Below, piece by piece: positions 43,023-54,724 of a stretch of 64,000 nucleotides of DNA. The stretch's first letter is position 1. Every line of letters begins with the position of its first letter. The DNA is from Pedococcus cremeus (lineage in GTDB: Bacteria; Actinomycetota; Actinomycetes; Actinomycetales; Dermatophilaceae): the NCBI RefSeq assembly GCF_900111375.1, contig NZ_FOHB01000002.1, positions 212,992 to 276,991 on the forward strand, written 5' to 3'. Position numbers and translations under genes: made by a program. The notes beneath the pieces were generated by a model. The model saw only the letters and a list, made by a program, of their open reading frames with translations. It did no database searches and had not been told where the DNA came from.

Positions 43023-43694
43023 GTGAGGGAACGCCCGAGGCTGCTGCTGGTGGAGGACGACGCCAACCTGTCCGGCATGCTCATGGAGCTGTTCGACGAG
43101 GAGGGCTACGAGGCCACGCTCGCCCGGGACGGCCAGGAAGGGCTGCACCAGGGTCTCGTCGGCGAGTTCGACCTCATGGTCGTCGACCGGGGTCTGCCGG
43201 CCGTCGAGGGTGTCGACCTCGTGGGCCGCCTCCGCTCACGGGGGATCGGCGTCCCCATCCTCGTGCTCACGGCGCGGAACGCGGTGAGCGACCGCGTCGA
43301 GGGGCTCGACGCCGGCGCCCAGGACTACCTCGGGAAACCGTTCGACATCGAGGAGCTCCTCGCCCGTCTGCGGGCCCTGGTCCGCCCCGCCTCGGCGCTG
43401 GCGGAGGAGCTGCCGATCGGCGCTCGCCGCCGCCTGGTCCTCGCCCAGAACGTTGTCGTCGGCGACGCCCGGACCCCCGACGTGACGCTGTCGCCGCGCG
43501 AGGCCGAGCTGCTGGCCACGATGGCGCGCCACCCGCGACGGGTCTTCACCCGGGACGAGCTGCTCGCTCGGGTCTTCGACGGGGCAGGGACGTCGGGGGC
43601 AGTGGACACCTACGTCCACTACCTGCGCCGCAAGCTGGGCACCGGTGTCGTGGAGACCGTCCACGGCGTCGGCTACCGGCTGGGGTCGGCGTGA
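43023..43694 (+). CDS. OmpR/PhoB-family response regulator
   Basis: 223 residues. The receiver domain has acidic pair Glu11-Asp12-Asp13 and phosphoacceptor Asp55 (LMVVDRGLP); the conserved Lys is in DYLGKPFD. The C-terminal winged helix contains LSPREAELLATMARHPRRVFTRDELL and ends VDTYVHYLRRKLG..VHGVGYRLG. It binds DNA, probably the inverted repeat just upstream. GTG 43023. Its stop overlaps the kinase start (GTGA). The divergent reductase/FMN operon is the most likely target. Confidence 0.92.
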   Translation: MRERPRLLLVEDDANLSGMLMELFDEEGYEATLARDGQEGLHQGLVGEFDLMVVDRGLPAVEGVDLVGRLRSRGIGVPILVLTARNAVSDRVEGLDAGAQDYLGKPFDIEELLARLRALVRPASALAEELPIGARRRLVLAQNVVVGDARTPDVTLSPREAELLATMARHPRRVFTRDELLARVFDGAGTSGAVDTYVHYLRRKLGTGVVETVHGVGYRLGSA

Positions 43695-44947
43695 GGTCCG
43701 GTCGCGACTCGGCGCTCCTGCGCCGAGCCGCCTGGTCGGTCGCCGCACAGACGGCCGTCGCGGTGGCCCTGGTCGTCGTGGTCGTCGCGTCGGGCGTCGT
43801 GCTGCTCTTCGACCGCCAGCAGGCCAACGAGACCAGGGACCTGGTCCGGCGCGCTGCCACCACGGCCGACGACGTCAACGACCCCCCGGAAGAGGTGTGG
43901 CTGATCCGCCTCCAGGGCGGCTCGCGAAAGGCCAGCGAGGGAGCTCCCCAGACGGTCGTCGCCTCGCCGCAGCTGGACAGCGCCGCGCCGGGATCCCTGG
44001 CCATCGACGCTGCGGACGGCCAGCTGACGGCGTGGGTGGCCGACCGTGACGGTGCTCGCTACGTCGCCGTCTACGACCAGTCCCGGCACCGCGCCGAGGA
44101 GCACCGGCTCGAGGTGTCCACCATGGTGGCCGGACTGGTCGGCGTCCTGCTCGCCGGCGCCATCGGGCTGCTCGTCGGGCGGCGAGCGGTCCGGCCACTG
44201 GGCGAGGCCATGGAGCTGCAGCGGCGGTTCGTGGCGGACGCCAGCCACGAGCTGCGCACGCCGCTCGCCGTGCTCCACACCCGCGCCCAGATGGTGCGAC
44301 GGCACCTGCCCCAGGAGGCCTCGCCCCGGTTGCGGGGCGAGGTCGACCAGCTGGTCGGTGACACCGGGTCGCTGGGCGAGGTGGTCTCGGACCTGCTGCT
44401 CGCGGCCCAGCTCGAGCATGCCGACGTGCCCTCGAGCGACGTGGACCTGGAGCACGTGGCACGGGAGGTCGTGGCCAGCATGCGCCCGTATGCCGAGGAC
44501 TCAGGTGTGCGTCTCGAGGTCGACAGAGCGGCGGACGTGCCCGGCGACCTGGTCGTCAGCGGGGCGCCGACGGCGCTCCGCCGCGCGCTGACCGCCTTGG
44601 TGGACAACGCGATCGCGCACTCCGAGCGGGGCAAGGTGGTCCGCGTCGTGCTGCACGCCGAGCCGGTGACCGGGTCGGAGGAGGCGGACCCGGAGGGCCC
44701 GGTCAGGGTGACCGTCCACGACGAGGGCGAGGGCTTGGACCCCGCGGACGCCAGCATGCTGCGGCAGCGGTTCGCCCGGGGCGCGTCGAGCTCGACGGGT
44801 GGGGGTCGTCGCTTCGGGCTCGGCCTGGCCCTCGTCGACGAGGTGGTGCGGACCCATCACGGCCGGCTCGAGATCACGGGCGTCCGCGGGGAAGGCTCGT
44901 CCTTCACCATGGTCATCCCCCGTCGGGGCACGAGGGAGCGCCGGTAG
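43691..44947 (+). CDS. Membrane sensor histidine kinase
   Basis: 418 residues. Two transmembrane helices (about 15-37 and 140-160) enclose a 100-residue extracytoplasmic sensor without recognised fold. The phosphoacceptor is His186 in ADASHELRTPLAVL. The ATPase domain has LVDNAIAHSERGK (N box), VTVHDEGEGL (G1) and FGLGLALVDEVV (G2). It partners the response regulator by GTGA overlap. With the ferric-reductase operon opposite, it may sense redox or metal state outside the cell. Confidence 0.9.
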   Translation: MRSGRDSALLRRAAWSVAAQTAVAVALVVVVVASGVVLLFDRQQANETRDLVRRAATTADDVNDPPEEVWLIRLQGGSRKASEGAPQTVVASPQLDSAAPGSLAIDAADGQLTAWVADRDGARYVAVYDQSRHRAEEHRLEVSTMVAGLVGVLLAGAIGLLVGRRAVRPLGEAMELQRRFVADASHELRTPLAVLHTRAQMVRRHLPQEASPRLRGEVDQLVGDTGSLGEVVSDLLLAAQLEHADVPSSDVDLEHVAREVVASMRPYAEDSGVRLEVDRAADVPGDLVVSGAPTALRRALTALVDNAIAHSERGKVVRVVLHAEPVTGSEEADPEGPVRVTVHDEGEGLDPADASMLRQRFARGASSSTGGGRRFGLGLALVDEVVRTHHGRLEITGVRGEGSSFTMVIPRRGTRERR

Positions 44948-44966
44948 CCGGCGCTGCGGACGACGG

Positions 44967-44980
44967 GGGACTTTGGTCCC
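44967..44980 (+). promoter_or_regulatory. DosR/DevR-like box, site 1
   Basis: GGGACTTTGGTCCC matches 13 of 14 positions of the core GGGACT-WW-AGTCCC of the mycobacterial DosR dormancy regulator. It lies 110 bases before the NarK-like start. Confidence 0.65.
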
Positions 44981-44989
44981 AGTCGACCG

Positions 44990-45003
44990 GCCACCTTGGT
45001 CCC
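44990..45003 (+). promoter_or_regulatory. DosR/DevR-like box, site 2
   Basis: GCCACCTTGGTCCC has a perfect right half-site and 11 of 14 matches to site 1. The centres are 23 bases apart, about two helical turns, as in tandem DosR sites. Confidence 0.5.
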
Positions 45004-45089
45004 TGCCCTGCGCTCCTCTTTTCTGGGACGCTCGCACGGATGCCACTGCGGCGTCGCCCTGCCGTGCGCAGACCAGTGAGAGGACCACC

Positions 45090-46346
45090 ATGAGCAGCAA
45101 CCCCAGGGCCGCAGCGCCGGGGACGACCGGCGACGCCGACACCCCGGCGGCCACCGAACGGAGGGCGCCGTTGATGCTGGCGCTGGCCACCATCGGCTTC
45201 GCCGTGAACTTCTGGGCCTGGGCCCTCCTCAGCCCGCTCGGCCCACGTTTCAAGGAGCTGCTCGACCTCTCCGGCTCGCAGCAGGCGCTGCTGGTGGCCG
45301 TGCCCGTCATCGTCGGCTCGGTCGGTCGCATCCCGGTCGGCGCCCTGACCGACCGGTTCGGCGGCCGCGTGATGTTCCCGCTGGTGTCCGTGGCGACGAT
45401 CGCGCCGGTGCTCTTCCTCGGCCTGTTCGGGCAGGACTCGTACACGGCGCTGCTCGTGGGCGGCTTCTTCCTCGGCATCGCCGGGACCTCGTTCGCCATC
45501 GGTGTCCCCTTCGTCAACGCCTGGTACCCGCCGCACCGTCGGGGCTTCGCCATCGGCGTCTTCGGCGCAGGCATGGGTGGCACCGCGATCAGCGCGCTGA
45601 CCACCGTCAAGCTCGTCAAGGGAGTGGGGGAGCAGGCCCCGTTCCTGATCACGGCCGTCGCGCTCGCGGCATACGCCGTCGTGGCCTGGCTCTTCCTGCG
45701 CGACGCCCCCGGTCGCACCGTCCCCACCACGCCGGTGCTCACGCGGATGGCGGCCGCGGCCCGGCTGCCCATCGCCTGGCAGGCTGCCGTGTTGTATGCC
45801 GTCGCGTTCGGCGGCTACGTGGCCTTCTCGGTCTACCTGCCCGCCTACCTGAAGACGGCCTACGGGCTCGAGCAGGCCGATGCCGCGAACCGCATGGCGG
45901 GCTTCGTCGTGCTGGCCGTGCTGATGCGCCCCGTCGGTGGCTGGCTCTCCGACCGCGTCGGCCCCGTTCCCGTCCTCACTGCGGTCTTCGGGGTGGTCGC
46001 CGTGGGTGCGTCGGTGCAGGCCCTCACTCCCGGCCTCGCGCCGCTGGGGACCCTGGCTTTCCTGACCATGGCGGCCGCGCTGGGCGCCGGCAGCGGTGCC
46101 ACCTTCGCGCTCGTCGCGCGCAACGCCCCGCCGAGCCAGGTCGGCTCGGTCACCGGTCTCGTCGGCGCCGCGGGTGGCCTTGGCGGCTTCGTGCCCCCGC
46201 TGGTCATGGGTGCCGTCTACGGCCGCACCGGTTCCTACGGGCTGGGCCTGGCCCTGCTGGCCGCGGTGGCCGTCGGCAGCCTCGTGCTCACGGCCACCGT
46301 CGTCCGGTCCACTGGACGACGACGGAGCGCCACCGCACACGCCTGA
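45090..46346 (+). CDS. NarK/NNP-like MFS nitrate-nitrite transporter family protein
   Basis: 418 residues, 12 helices. FAVNFWAWALLSPLGPRF in helix 1 and GRIPVGALTDRFGGR after helix 2 are typical of the nitrate/nitrite porter family. The nitrate signature in helix 5 reads GVFGAGMGGTAIS instead of the usual GNAG-type loop, so substrate may differ. It is an inner-membrane protein. ATG 45090 follows GAGAGG. Two DosR-like boxes lie upstream, suggesting induction at low oxygen, as for mycobacterial narK2. No nitrate or nitrite reductase is in the window. Confidence 0.8.
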   Translation: MSSNPRAAAPGTTGDADTPAATERRAPLMLALATIGFAVNFWAWALLSPLGPRFKELLDLSGSQQALLVAVPVIVGSVGRIPVGALTDRFGGRVMFPLVSVATIAPVLFLGLFGQDSYTALLVGGFFLGIAGTSFAIGVPFVNAWYPPHRRGFAIGVFGAGMGGTAISALTTVKLVKGVGEQAPFLITAVALAAYAVVAWLFLRDAPGRTVPTTPVLTRMAAAARLPIAWQAAVLYAVAFGGYVAFSVYLPAYLKTAYGLEQADAANRMAGFVVLAVLMRPVGGWLSDRVGPVPVLTAVFGVVAVGASVQALTPGLAPLGTLAFLTMAAALGAGSGATFALVARNAPPSQVGSVTGLVGAAGGLGGFVPPLVMGAVYGRTGSYGLGLALLAAVAVGSLVLTATVVRSTGRRRSATAHA

Positions 46347-46427
46347 GGTGTAGGCGGGGCTGGCCCATGGAGGCGGCGCTGCACGAGTAGGCACGGGTGG
46401 GGCGGCGGCGCGACGGGTACCCGGGTA

Positions 46428-46456
46428 TTGGGTCAGTGGCCCTTCGTGTGTAAGGC
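46428..46456 (+). promoter_or_regulatory. Possible sigma70-type promoter for the ANTAR gene
   Basis: TTGGGT (46428-46433) and TAAGGC (46451-46456) are exactly 17 bases apart, about 90 bases before the ANTAR gene. The hexamers are only moderate matches. Confidence 0.3.
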
Positions 46457-46543
46457 TCTCGTCGACACCGGAGCGCTCCGTGAGATCGGGAGAATCGTGG
46501 GAACCGTGAGCATGAGTCTTCCTGCCCCGTCGGCGACCCAGCC

Positions 46544-46960
46544 ATGAGTGCGGAGGCGCCCGTCCGCGCACCCGGGGACGCCGCCGGCAGCGACGCCACC
46601 ACGTCGGCGGACGCCGCGGGCCTCGTGCACGCCGCCGGCCTCGTGCAGGCTGAGATCGTCCAGGTGGCGGTCCAGCAGGCGGAGATCGAACAGGCCAAGG
46701 CGATGGTGGCGCTGATCTTCGCGATCACCCCGTCGGAGGCCGTGGGGCTGCTGACGCTGGCCGTCGACCAGCGCGGCTGGACCCTCGCCAAGGTGGCCCA
46801 CACCGTGCTGGACCTCTCCCGCCAGCCGCGCGGCGGCGACCTCGACATGGTGCGTCACCGCTTCACGCTGTTCCTCTTCTCGCACATGACGATCGACGCA
46901 CTGATCGCCCGGGCGGCCGCCCATGGCCTGGCAGAGGGCCCCTGCACCGAACAACCATGA
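46544..46960 (+). CDS. Small ANTAR-domain protein
   Basis: 138 residues. An Ala-rich N-terminus is followed by an ANTAR-like three-helix region ([36 protein letters not shown]) and a tail of about 40 residues. No GAF or receiver domain is fused. It may bind RNA or act as a partner of the GAF-ANTAR protein at 47427. The stop overlaps the DUF2200 start (ATGA). ATG 46544 has no strong ribosome site. Confidence 0.7.
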   Translation: MSAEAPVRAPGDAAGSDATTSADAAGLVHAAGLVQAEIVQVAVQQAEIEQAKAMVALIFAITPSEAVGLLTLAVDQRGWTLAKVAHTVLDLSRQPRGGDLDMVRHRFTLFLFSHMTIDALIARAAAHGLAEGPCTEQP

Positions 46961-47312
46961 GCCGGATCTTCACCAGCAGCGTCGCGTCGGTGTACCCGCT
47001 CTACCTGGCGAAGGTCGAGCGGAAGGGCCGCACGAAGGCCGAGCTGGACCAGGTGATCGAGTGGCTGACCGGGTTCGACGACACGGCCCTGGATGCACAC
47101 CTTGCCGCGGGCACGACCTTCGAGGACTTCTTCGCCGACGCCCGCCTCAACCCGCCCGCCTCAACCCGCACGCCTCCCTGATCACCGGTGTGGTGTGCGG
47201 AGTCAGGGTCGAGGACGTCGACGACCCGCTGATGCAGAAGATCCGCTACCTCGACAAGCTCGTCGACGAGCTCGCGAAGGGCAGGTCGATGGACAAGGTG
47301 CTCAGGGCCTGA
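46957..47312 (+). pseudogene. DUF2200 gene with frameshift from a 14-bp duplication
   Basis: The first 65 codons encode a normal DUF2200 start ([46 protein letters not shown]). The reading frame then changes, and the second half ([33 protein letters not shown]) continues in another frame to 47312. Removing one copy of the tandem 14-mer at 47141-47168 restores a full protein of about 113 residues. The shifted product would end at 47181. It may be a true mutation, a reversible slippage switch or a sequence error. The biological role of DUF2200 is unknown. Confidence 0.9.
47141..47168. repeat. Perfect 14-bp tandem duplication inside DUF2200
   Basis: CCCGCCTCAACCCG occurs twice head to tail (47141-47154, 47155-47168). 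Fourteen is not a multiple of three, so it shifts the frame. Confidence 0.95.
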
Positions 47313-47426
47313 GCCCCGGCGGTCCTGCTGACGGGAGCCTCCGCCTCGCTCCGGACGTGGCCGCCCCCGCGAACCCGTGGTTGTCTGGGACCTGGAACCA
47401 CCGCCCGAGTCAGGAGGAGCTGCCCG

Positions 47427-48179
47427 GTGCACACCGAAGAGGACTTCGACGAGTACAGGGACCGCCACGCCGCCACGGTGGCCCTCCAGGCCAGCCTGCT
47501 GGAGAACCCGACGGTGGAGGCCTTCCTCCAGGCGGTGGCTGACCGCGCCGCCGAGCACGTCGGCTCGCACACGGCGTGCAGCGTCACGATCCTCGCCAAC
47601 GGCGCGTACCAGTGTGCAGCCAGCAGCGAGGACGACGTGCTCAAGGCCGACCTGGTGGAGTACCAGACGCTCTCCGGGCCCTGCGTGGAGGCCGCGAGCA
47701 GCGGTGTCGAGTCCGTGGTGCCGGACATGCGCTCGGACACGCGGTGGCCGGAATGGGCGTCGGCCTCCCTTCGGCTGGGGTTCCTGTCGGCGGCGGGAGT
47801 GCCGGCCGACACGGGCGACGGTGTGAAGATGGCCCTCGACCTGTACAGCACCGACCTCGAGGCCTTCGGGGCGGCGGAGATGCGCCGGGCCCGGGCCTAC
47901 GCCGAAGAGGCGGCGCGCACCCTGCGGCTGTGCCGGGCGCTCGCCGAGCAGGCGACGCTCGCCGAGCAGCTCCAGGCGGCCCTGACGTCACGGCCCGTCA
48001 TCGACCAGGCACTCGGCGTGATCATGGCGCAGAGCCGCGTCTCCGCCGATGAGGCCTTCCAGGTCCTGACCGCCGCGTCGCAGCACCGGAACGTCAAGCT
48101 GCGCGAGCTCGCCGGGCAGCTGATCGAGAGCCTGACCGGGCACGCACCGGGCGAGCCACCCGCCTTCCGCACCAGCTAG
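47427..48179 (+). CDS. GAF-ANTAR transcription antiterminator
   Basis: 250 residues. GAF domain about 20-165 (LSGPCVEAASSGVESVVPDMRSD, WPEWASASLRLGF) and ANTAR domain about 185-240 (LTSRPVIDQALGVIMAQSRVS, EAFQVLTAASQHRNVKLRELAGQL). It should bind dual-hairpin RNA terminators under control of an unknown ligand. GTG 47427 has AGGAGGAG a little further than usual. It is the third ANTAR locus of the window. Its stop overlaps that of the convergent acetyltransferase by 4 bases. Confidence 0.88.
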   Translation: MHTEEDFDEYRDRHAATVALQASLLENPTVEAFLQAVADRAAEHVGSHTACSVTILANGAYQCAASSEDDVLKADLVEYQTLSGPCVEAASSGVESVVPDMRSDTRWPEWASASLRLGFLSAAGVPADTGDGVKMALDLYSTDLEAFGAAEMRRARAYAEEAARTLRLCRALAEQATLAEQLQAALTSRPVIDQALGVIMAQSRVSADEAFQVLTAASQHRNVKLRELAGQLIESLTGHAPGEPPAFRTS

Positions 48180-48694
48180 GTCAGAGGCTGCCGTTCAGCG
48201 GCCTCCGAGGTGGTCCACCTGTAGGCCTCGGGTCGCCACCCGGCGAGCACCTTGTCGCGCAGTGTCGCGCCGAGGCGGCGGTAGAACCGCCCGGCCGCAT
48301 CGTTGTCCGGCTCGAGGCCCCACGTCACGGTGAGCTGGTCGGGCGCGGCATACCCGGCGGCCAGTGCGGCCATCAGCCGGCGGCCGACCCCACCGTCGCG
48401 CGCGTGCTCGCGGACGTAGAGGTCGTCGAGCGCCAGGACGTCCTTGTCGCTCCACAGGTGGAGGCGCCGGATCGCGGAGACGTAGCCCACCGCTGCTCCT
48501 TCGCGTCTGGCGACGAGGACGATGACGTCCGGCCGGTCGAGCACCTGCGCCCAGCGCTCGGTGGTGACGCTGAGGTGCTGGAGCTGGTCCTCGTGGGCGG
48601 CGATCTCGCGCACCATCTCCATGACGGTCTCGGCGTCGTCCGGTCCGACGCGGTGGATCGTCACGTCGGTCCGCGGTCCCGTGGTCGTGCTCAT
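48176..48694 (-). CDS. GNAT-family N-acetyltransferase
   Basis: 172 residues, single GNAT fold. Acetyl-CoA site VREHARDGGVGRRLMAAL (about 98-115; Q/RxxGxG/A motif) and C-terminal NDAAGRFYRRLGA. The N-terminal IHRVGPDDAETVMEMV is the usual first strand and helix. Substrate unknown; similar proteins acetylate polyamines or small amines. ATG 48694 begins a normal N-terminus. It lies downstream of the copper ATPase on the opposite side of a short gap but is read in the same direction. Confidence 0.85.
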   Translation of the reverse strand: MSTTTGPRTDVTIHRVGPDDAETVMEMVREIAAHEDQLQHLSVTTERWAQVLDRPDVIVLVARREGAAVGYVSAIRRLHLWSDKDVLALDDLYVREHARDGGVGRRLMAALAAGYAAPDQLTVTWGLEPDNDAAGRFYRRLGATLRDKVLAGWRPEAYRWTTSEAAERQPLT

Positions 48695-48786
48695 GGCTGT
48701 TCTCCTCTTCGTGGGTCTGGCTGGTCTCTTGCTGGCGGTCGTGCTGGTGGCCGTGCCGCGTTCTGAGCAGGGCCGCAGTGGGTGGG

Positions 48787-52062
<3,276 letters not shown>

Positions 52063-52189
52063 GGGTGCTCCTGGCTGGACGTGGCGGGGGTGGGATGTCG
52101 GTTCCACGGTGCCGCTCGCGGGCCGGGGCTCGCGCCGGCGGAATCGCCGGGTTGCGCCACCACCGGTGGTGGCGCAACCCGGCAGTCAC

Positions 52190-54724
52190 TCACTGGGTCG
52201 TGACGGCGGTCAGCACGTCGAGCCGAGCCGCGCGACGGGCAGGGAGCAGCCCTGCCGCCAGCCCGGCGACGACCGCGACGACCACGACGGCGGCCAGCTG
52301 GCCGACGGGGACGTTGAGGACCACCTCCGTGCCGGAGGACAGGCCGGCCAGGGTGGCAGCCGCGAGACCCAGGCCCAGGACGACGCCGACGACCACGGCG
52401 ACCGCGGCCACGAGCACCGCCTCTGCGCGCACCATCCAGCGCAGCTGACGGCGGGTCATGCCGACTGCCCGCAGGAGCCCGATCTCCCGGGTCCGCTCGA
52501 CGATGGACAGGGCCAGGGTGTTGGTGATGCCCAGCAGCGCGATGAGCACCGCGAAGCCCAGCAGCACGGTGACCAGGCCCAGGACCTGCTCGACGGCGGC
52601 GGCACGCGCCGCGGCGGCCTCGGCCTGGTCGCGGATCTCCGCGTTCGGGAAGTCGGCGACCGCGGCGCTGAGCGCGGACCGTGCTCGGGCCTCATCGACA
52701 CCCCGGGCGAGGGCGACGTAGACCGTGGCGTCGACGTCCTCGGTGTAGTGCGCGGCGTAGGTGGCCCTCGAGAGCACGTAGCTCGTGGACAGGGCCTGAG
52801 CCGTCGTCTCGGACATCACCCCGACGACGGGCAGGTGCTGCTCGCCGTCGCGCGGGAAGGTCATCGCCAGCGTGTCCCCGACCCGCAGCCCCCGCTCGCG
52901 AGCGACCTTCTCGGCGACCACGACGCCGCCGCGGTCGAGGGCCGAGAGCCTGCCGCCCGTCATCGTCACCGTGGCGACCCGGGGCAGCGTGGCGGGGTCG
53001 ACCGCGGTCAGCGCGCTGGTCGTGCCCTTGTCGAGCCAGTGACCGAACCGGACGGCCGACACCGCCTCGACCTCCGGCAGCGCGGCCACCCGGCGCGCCA
53101 CCTCGGGGGAGAGGCCCCCGAGCATCTCGTCACGGCTGCTCTGCACGAGCAGGTCCGCCGTGACGGCCTCGGTGCCTCCGGCGGTGATCGCCTTCGCGGA
53201 GCTGCCGAGCACCGTCACGAAGCTGATGAGCGCCAGGCCGAGGGCGAGCGCGGTGACGGTGGCCGCCGTCCGGCGGGGGTTCCGCACCGCCGACGCCCGG
53301 GCCAGCTGCCCCGGCACTCCGGCACGGTCCAGCGGACGGCCGACGGCCTGGGCGAGCCGGGGGGCCACGACAGGGCCGAGCACGACCAGGGCCGTCATCA
53401 GCAGGGCGGCACCGACGCCGACGCCTGCGACCGTGCGCAGGAGCGCCGCTGCCACGAGCCCGGCGGCCGCCAGCGCGAGGAGCACCCAGCCACTGACCAG
53501 CCGCAGCCGCCCGGGAGCGTGGGGCGCCGGGTCGGAGGCGCGCATCGCCTCGACCGGGGCGACGGTGGCGGCGCGGCGAGCCGGGGCGAGCGAGGCCAGC
53601 AGGGTGACGAGCGTGCCCGCACCCACGCTGATGGCGAGGGTCTGCGCGGTGACGGTCAGCGGACCGTCGGGCAGGGCCAGACCGGCGCCCTGCGCGAGCC
53701 CGCGGAGCCCGTAGGCGGCTCCCACCCCGAGGGCCGTGCCGCTGAGGGAGCCGGCGAGCCCGACGAGCAGCGCCTCGCCGAACACGGAGGCGAACACCTG
53801 CCGTCCCGTGGCGCCTGCCGCACGCAGCAGGGCCAGCTCCCTCGACCGCTGCGCGAGCACGATGCCGAAGGTGTTGGCGATCAGGAAGGCGCCCACGACC
53901 AGGCCGGCGGCGGCCAGCGCCAACAGCACGACACGCAGGTACGTGATGCTCTCCTTCGCCGCGTCGGCACTGGCCGCGGCGGCGTCCTGGCCGCTGGTCA
54001 CGGCATACCGTGCGCCCAATGACGTGGCGAGCCGCGAGCGCAGGTCGGGCACGGAGACGCCGTCGGCGCCCACCACCTCGACCGAGCTGAGGCCCGATCC
54101 CAGGCCGAGGAGCGCCTGGGCGGTCGGAAGGTCCACCAGGACCACGGCGCTGTTGGGCAGCCCGTCGGCGTCACCGATCCCGGCGAGGCCGACGACCCGG
54201 AGCCTCCGGCTGCCCGTCGCCGAGACGGTCACGGTGTCGCCGAGCGAGAGGTGCTGCGCGCGGGCGGTGGCGGCGTCGAGGACGACCTCGTCGTGGCGCG
54301 GGGCGCGGCCGGAGCGCAGCGAGTATGCCGTGAACGGTGCCTCGCCCCAAGAGCTGAGCAGGGTGGGCCCCTTCGGCGCCACCACCTGCCCGCGCACCTG
54401 CAGCTGCCCGGCACCGCTGGCGACCCGTCGCACCTGCCCGACGCCGGGCGCGTCGGCGACGCGGTCGGCGACGTCGGCCGGCACGGGGTCGCGCTGCACC
54501 TCGACCCCCATCGCAGAGTCGAAGGCGGCGCCGGTGCGCACGGTGAGGTCCACGCCGGCCGCGCTCGTCCGGAACTGCTGGTCGAGCAACCGGCTGCTCG
54601 TGTCGGTGAGCACCAGGCTGCCGGCCACGAAGGCCACCCCCAGCGCCACCGCGAGCCAGGTGAGGGCCAGCCGCGAACGGTGCGCGACCGTGTTCGCGAG
54701 GGTCAGGCGCCACATGCTGCTCAC
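52190..54724 (-). CDS. FtsX/MacB-type ABC transporter permease
   Basis: 844 residues with two FtsX units. A helix near the N-terminus (LTWLAVALGVAFVAGSLVL), a large extracytoplasmic domain, three helices (about 260-390), four central helices, a second periplasmic domain and three C-terminal helices ending LLPARRAARLDVLTAV. FtsX motifs NTFGIVLAQRSRELALLRAAGA and NTLALSIVERTREIGLLRAVG are clear. It works with the ATPase whose stop overlaps its GTG start. The pair exports or mechanically transmits rather than imports. No substrate or sensor kinase is adjacent. Confidence 0.9.
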   Translation of the reverse strand: MSSMWRLTLANTVAHRSRLALTWLAVALGVAFVAGSLVLTDTSSRLLDQQFRTSAAGVDLTVRTGAAFDSAMGVEVQRDPVPADVADRVADAPGVGQVRRVASGAGQLQVRGQVVAPKGPTLLSSWGEAPFTAYSLRSGRAPRHDEVVLDAATARAQHLSLGDTVTVSATGSRRLRVVGLAGIGDADGLPNSAVVLVDLPTAQALLGLGSGLSSVEVVGADGVSVPDLRSRLATSLGARYAVTSGQDAAAASADAAKESITYLRVVLLALAAAGLVVGAFLIANTFGIVLAQRSRELALLRAAGATGRQVFASVFGEALLVGLAGSLSGTALGVGAAYGLRGLAQGAGLALPDGPLTVTAQTLAISVGAGTLVTLLASLAPARRAATVAPVEAMRASDPAPHAPGRLRLVSGWVLLALAAAGLVAAALLRTVAGVGVGAALLMTALVVLGPVVAPRLAQAVGRPLDRAGVPGQLARASAVRNPRRTAATVTALALGLALISFVTVLGSSAKAITAGGTEAVTADLLVQSSRDEMLGGLSPEVARRVAALPEVEAVSAVRFGHWLDKGTTSALTAVDPATLPRVATVTMTGGRLSALDRGGVVVAEKVARERGLRVGDTLAMTFPRDGEQHLPVVGVMSETTAQALSTSYVLSRATYAAHYTEDVDATVYVALARGVDEARARSALSAAVADFPNAEIRDQAEAAAARAAAVEQVLGLVTVLLGFAVLIALLGITNTLALSIVERTREIGLLRAVGMTRRQLRWMVRAEAVLVAAVAVVVGVVLGLGLAAATLAGLSSGTEVVLNVPVGQLAAVVVVAVVAGLAAGLLPARRAARLDVLTAVTTQ

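Noticed and set aside
41504-43690. Long plus-strand frame fused in front of the histidine kinase
   Set aside because: It is antisense to the ferric-reductase gene. The kinase starts at GTG 43691, overlapping the response-regulator stop.
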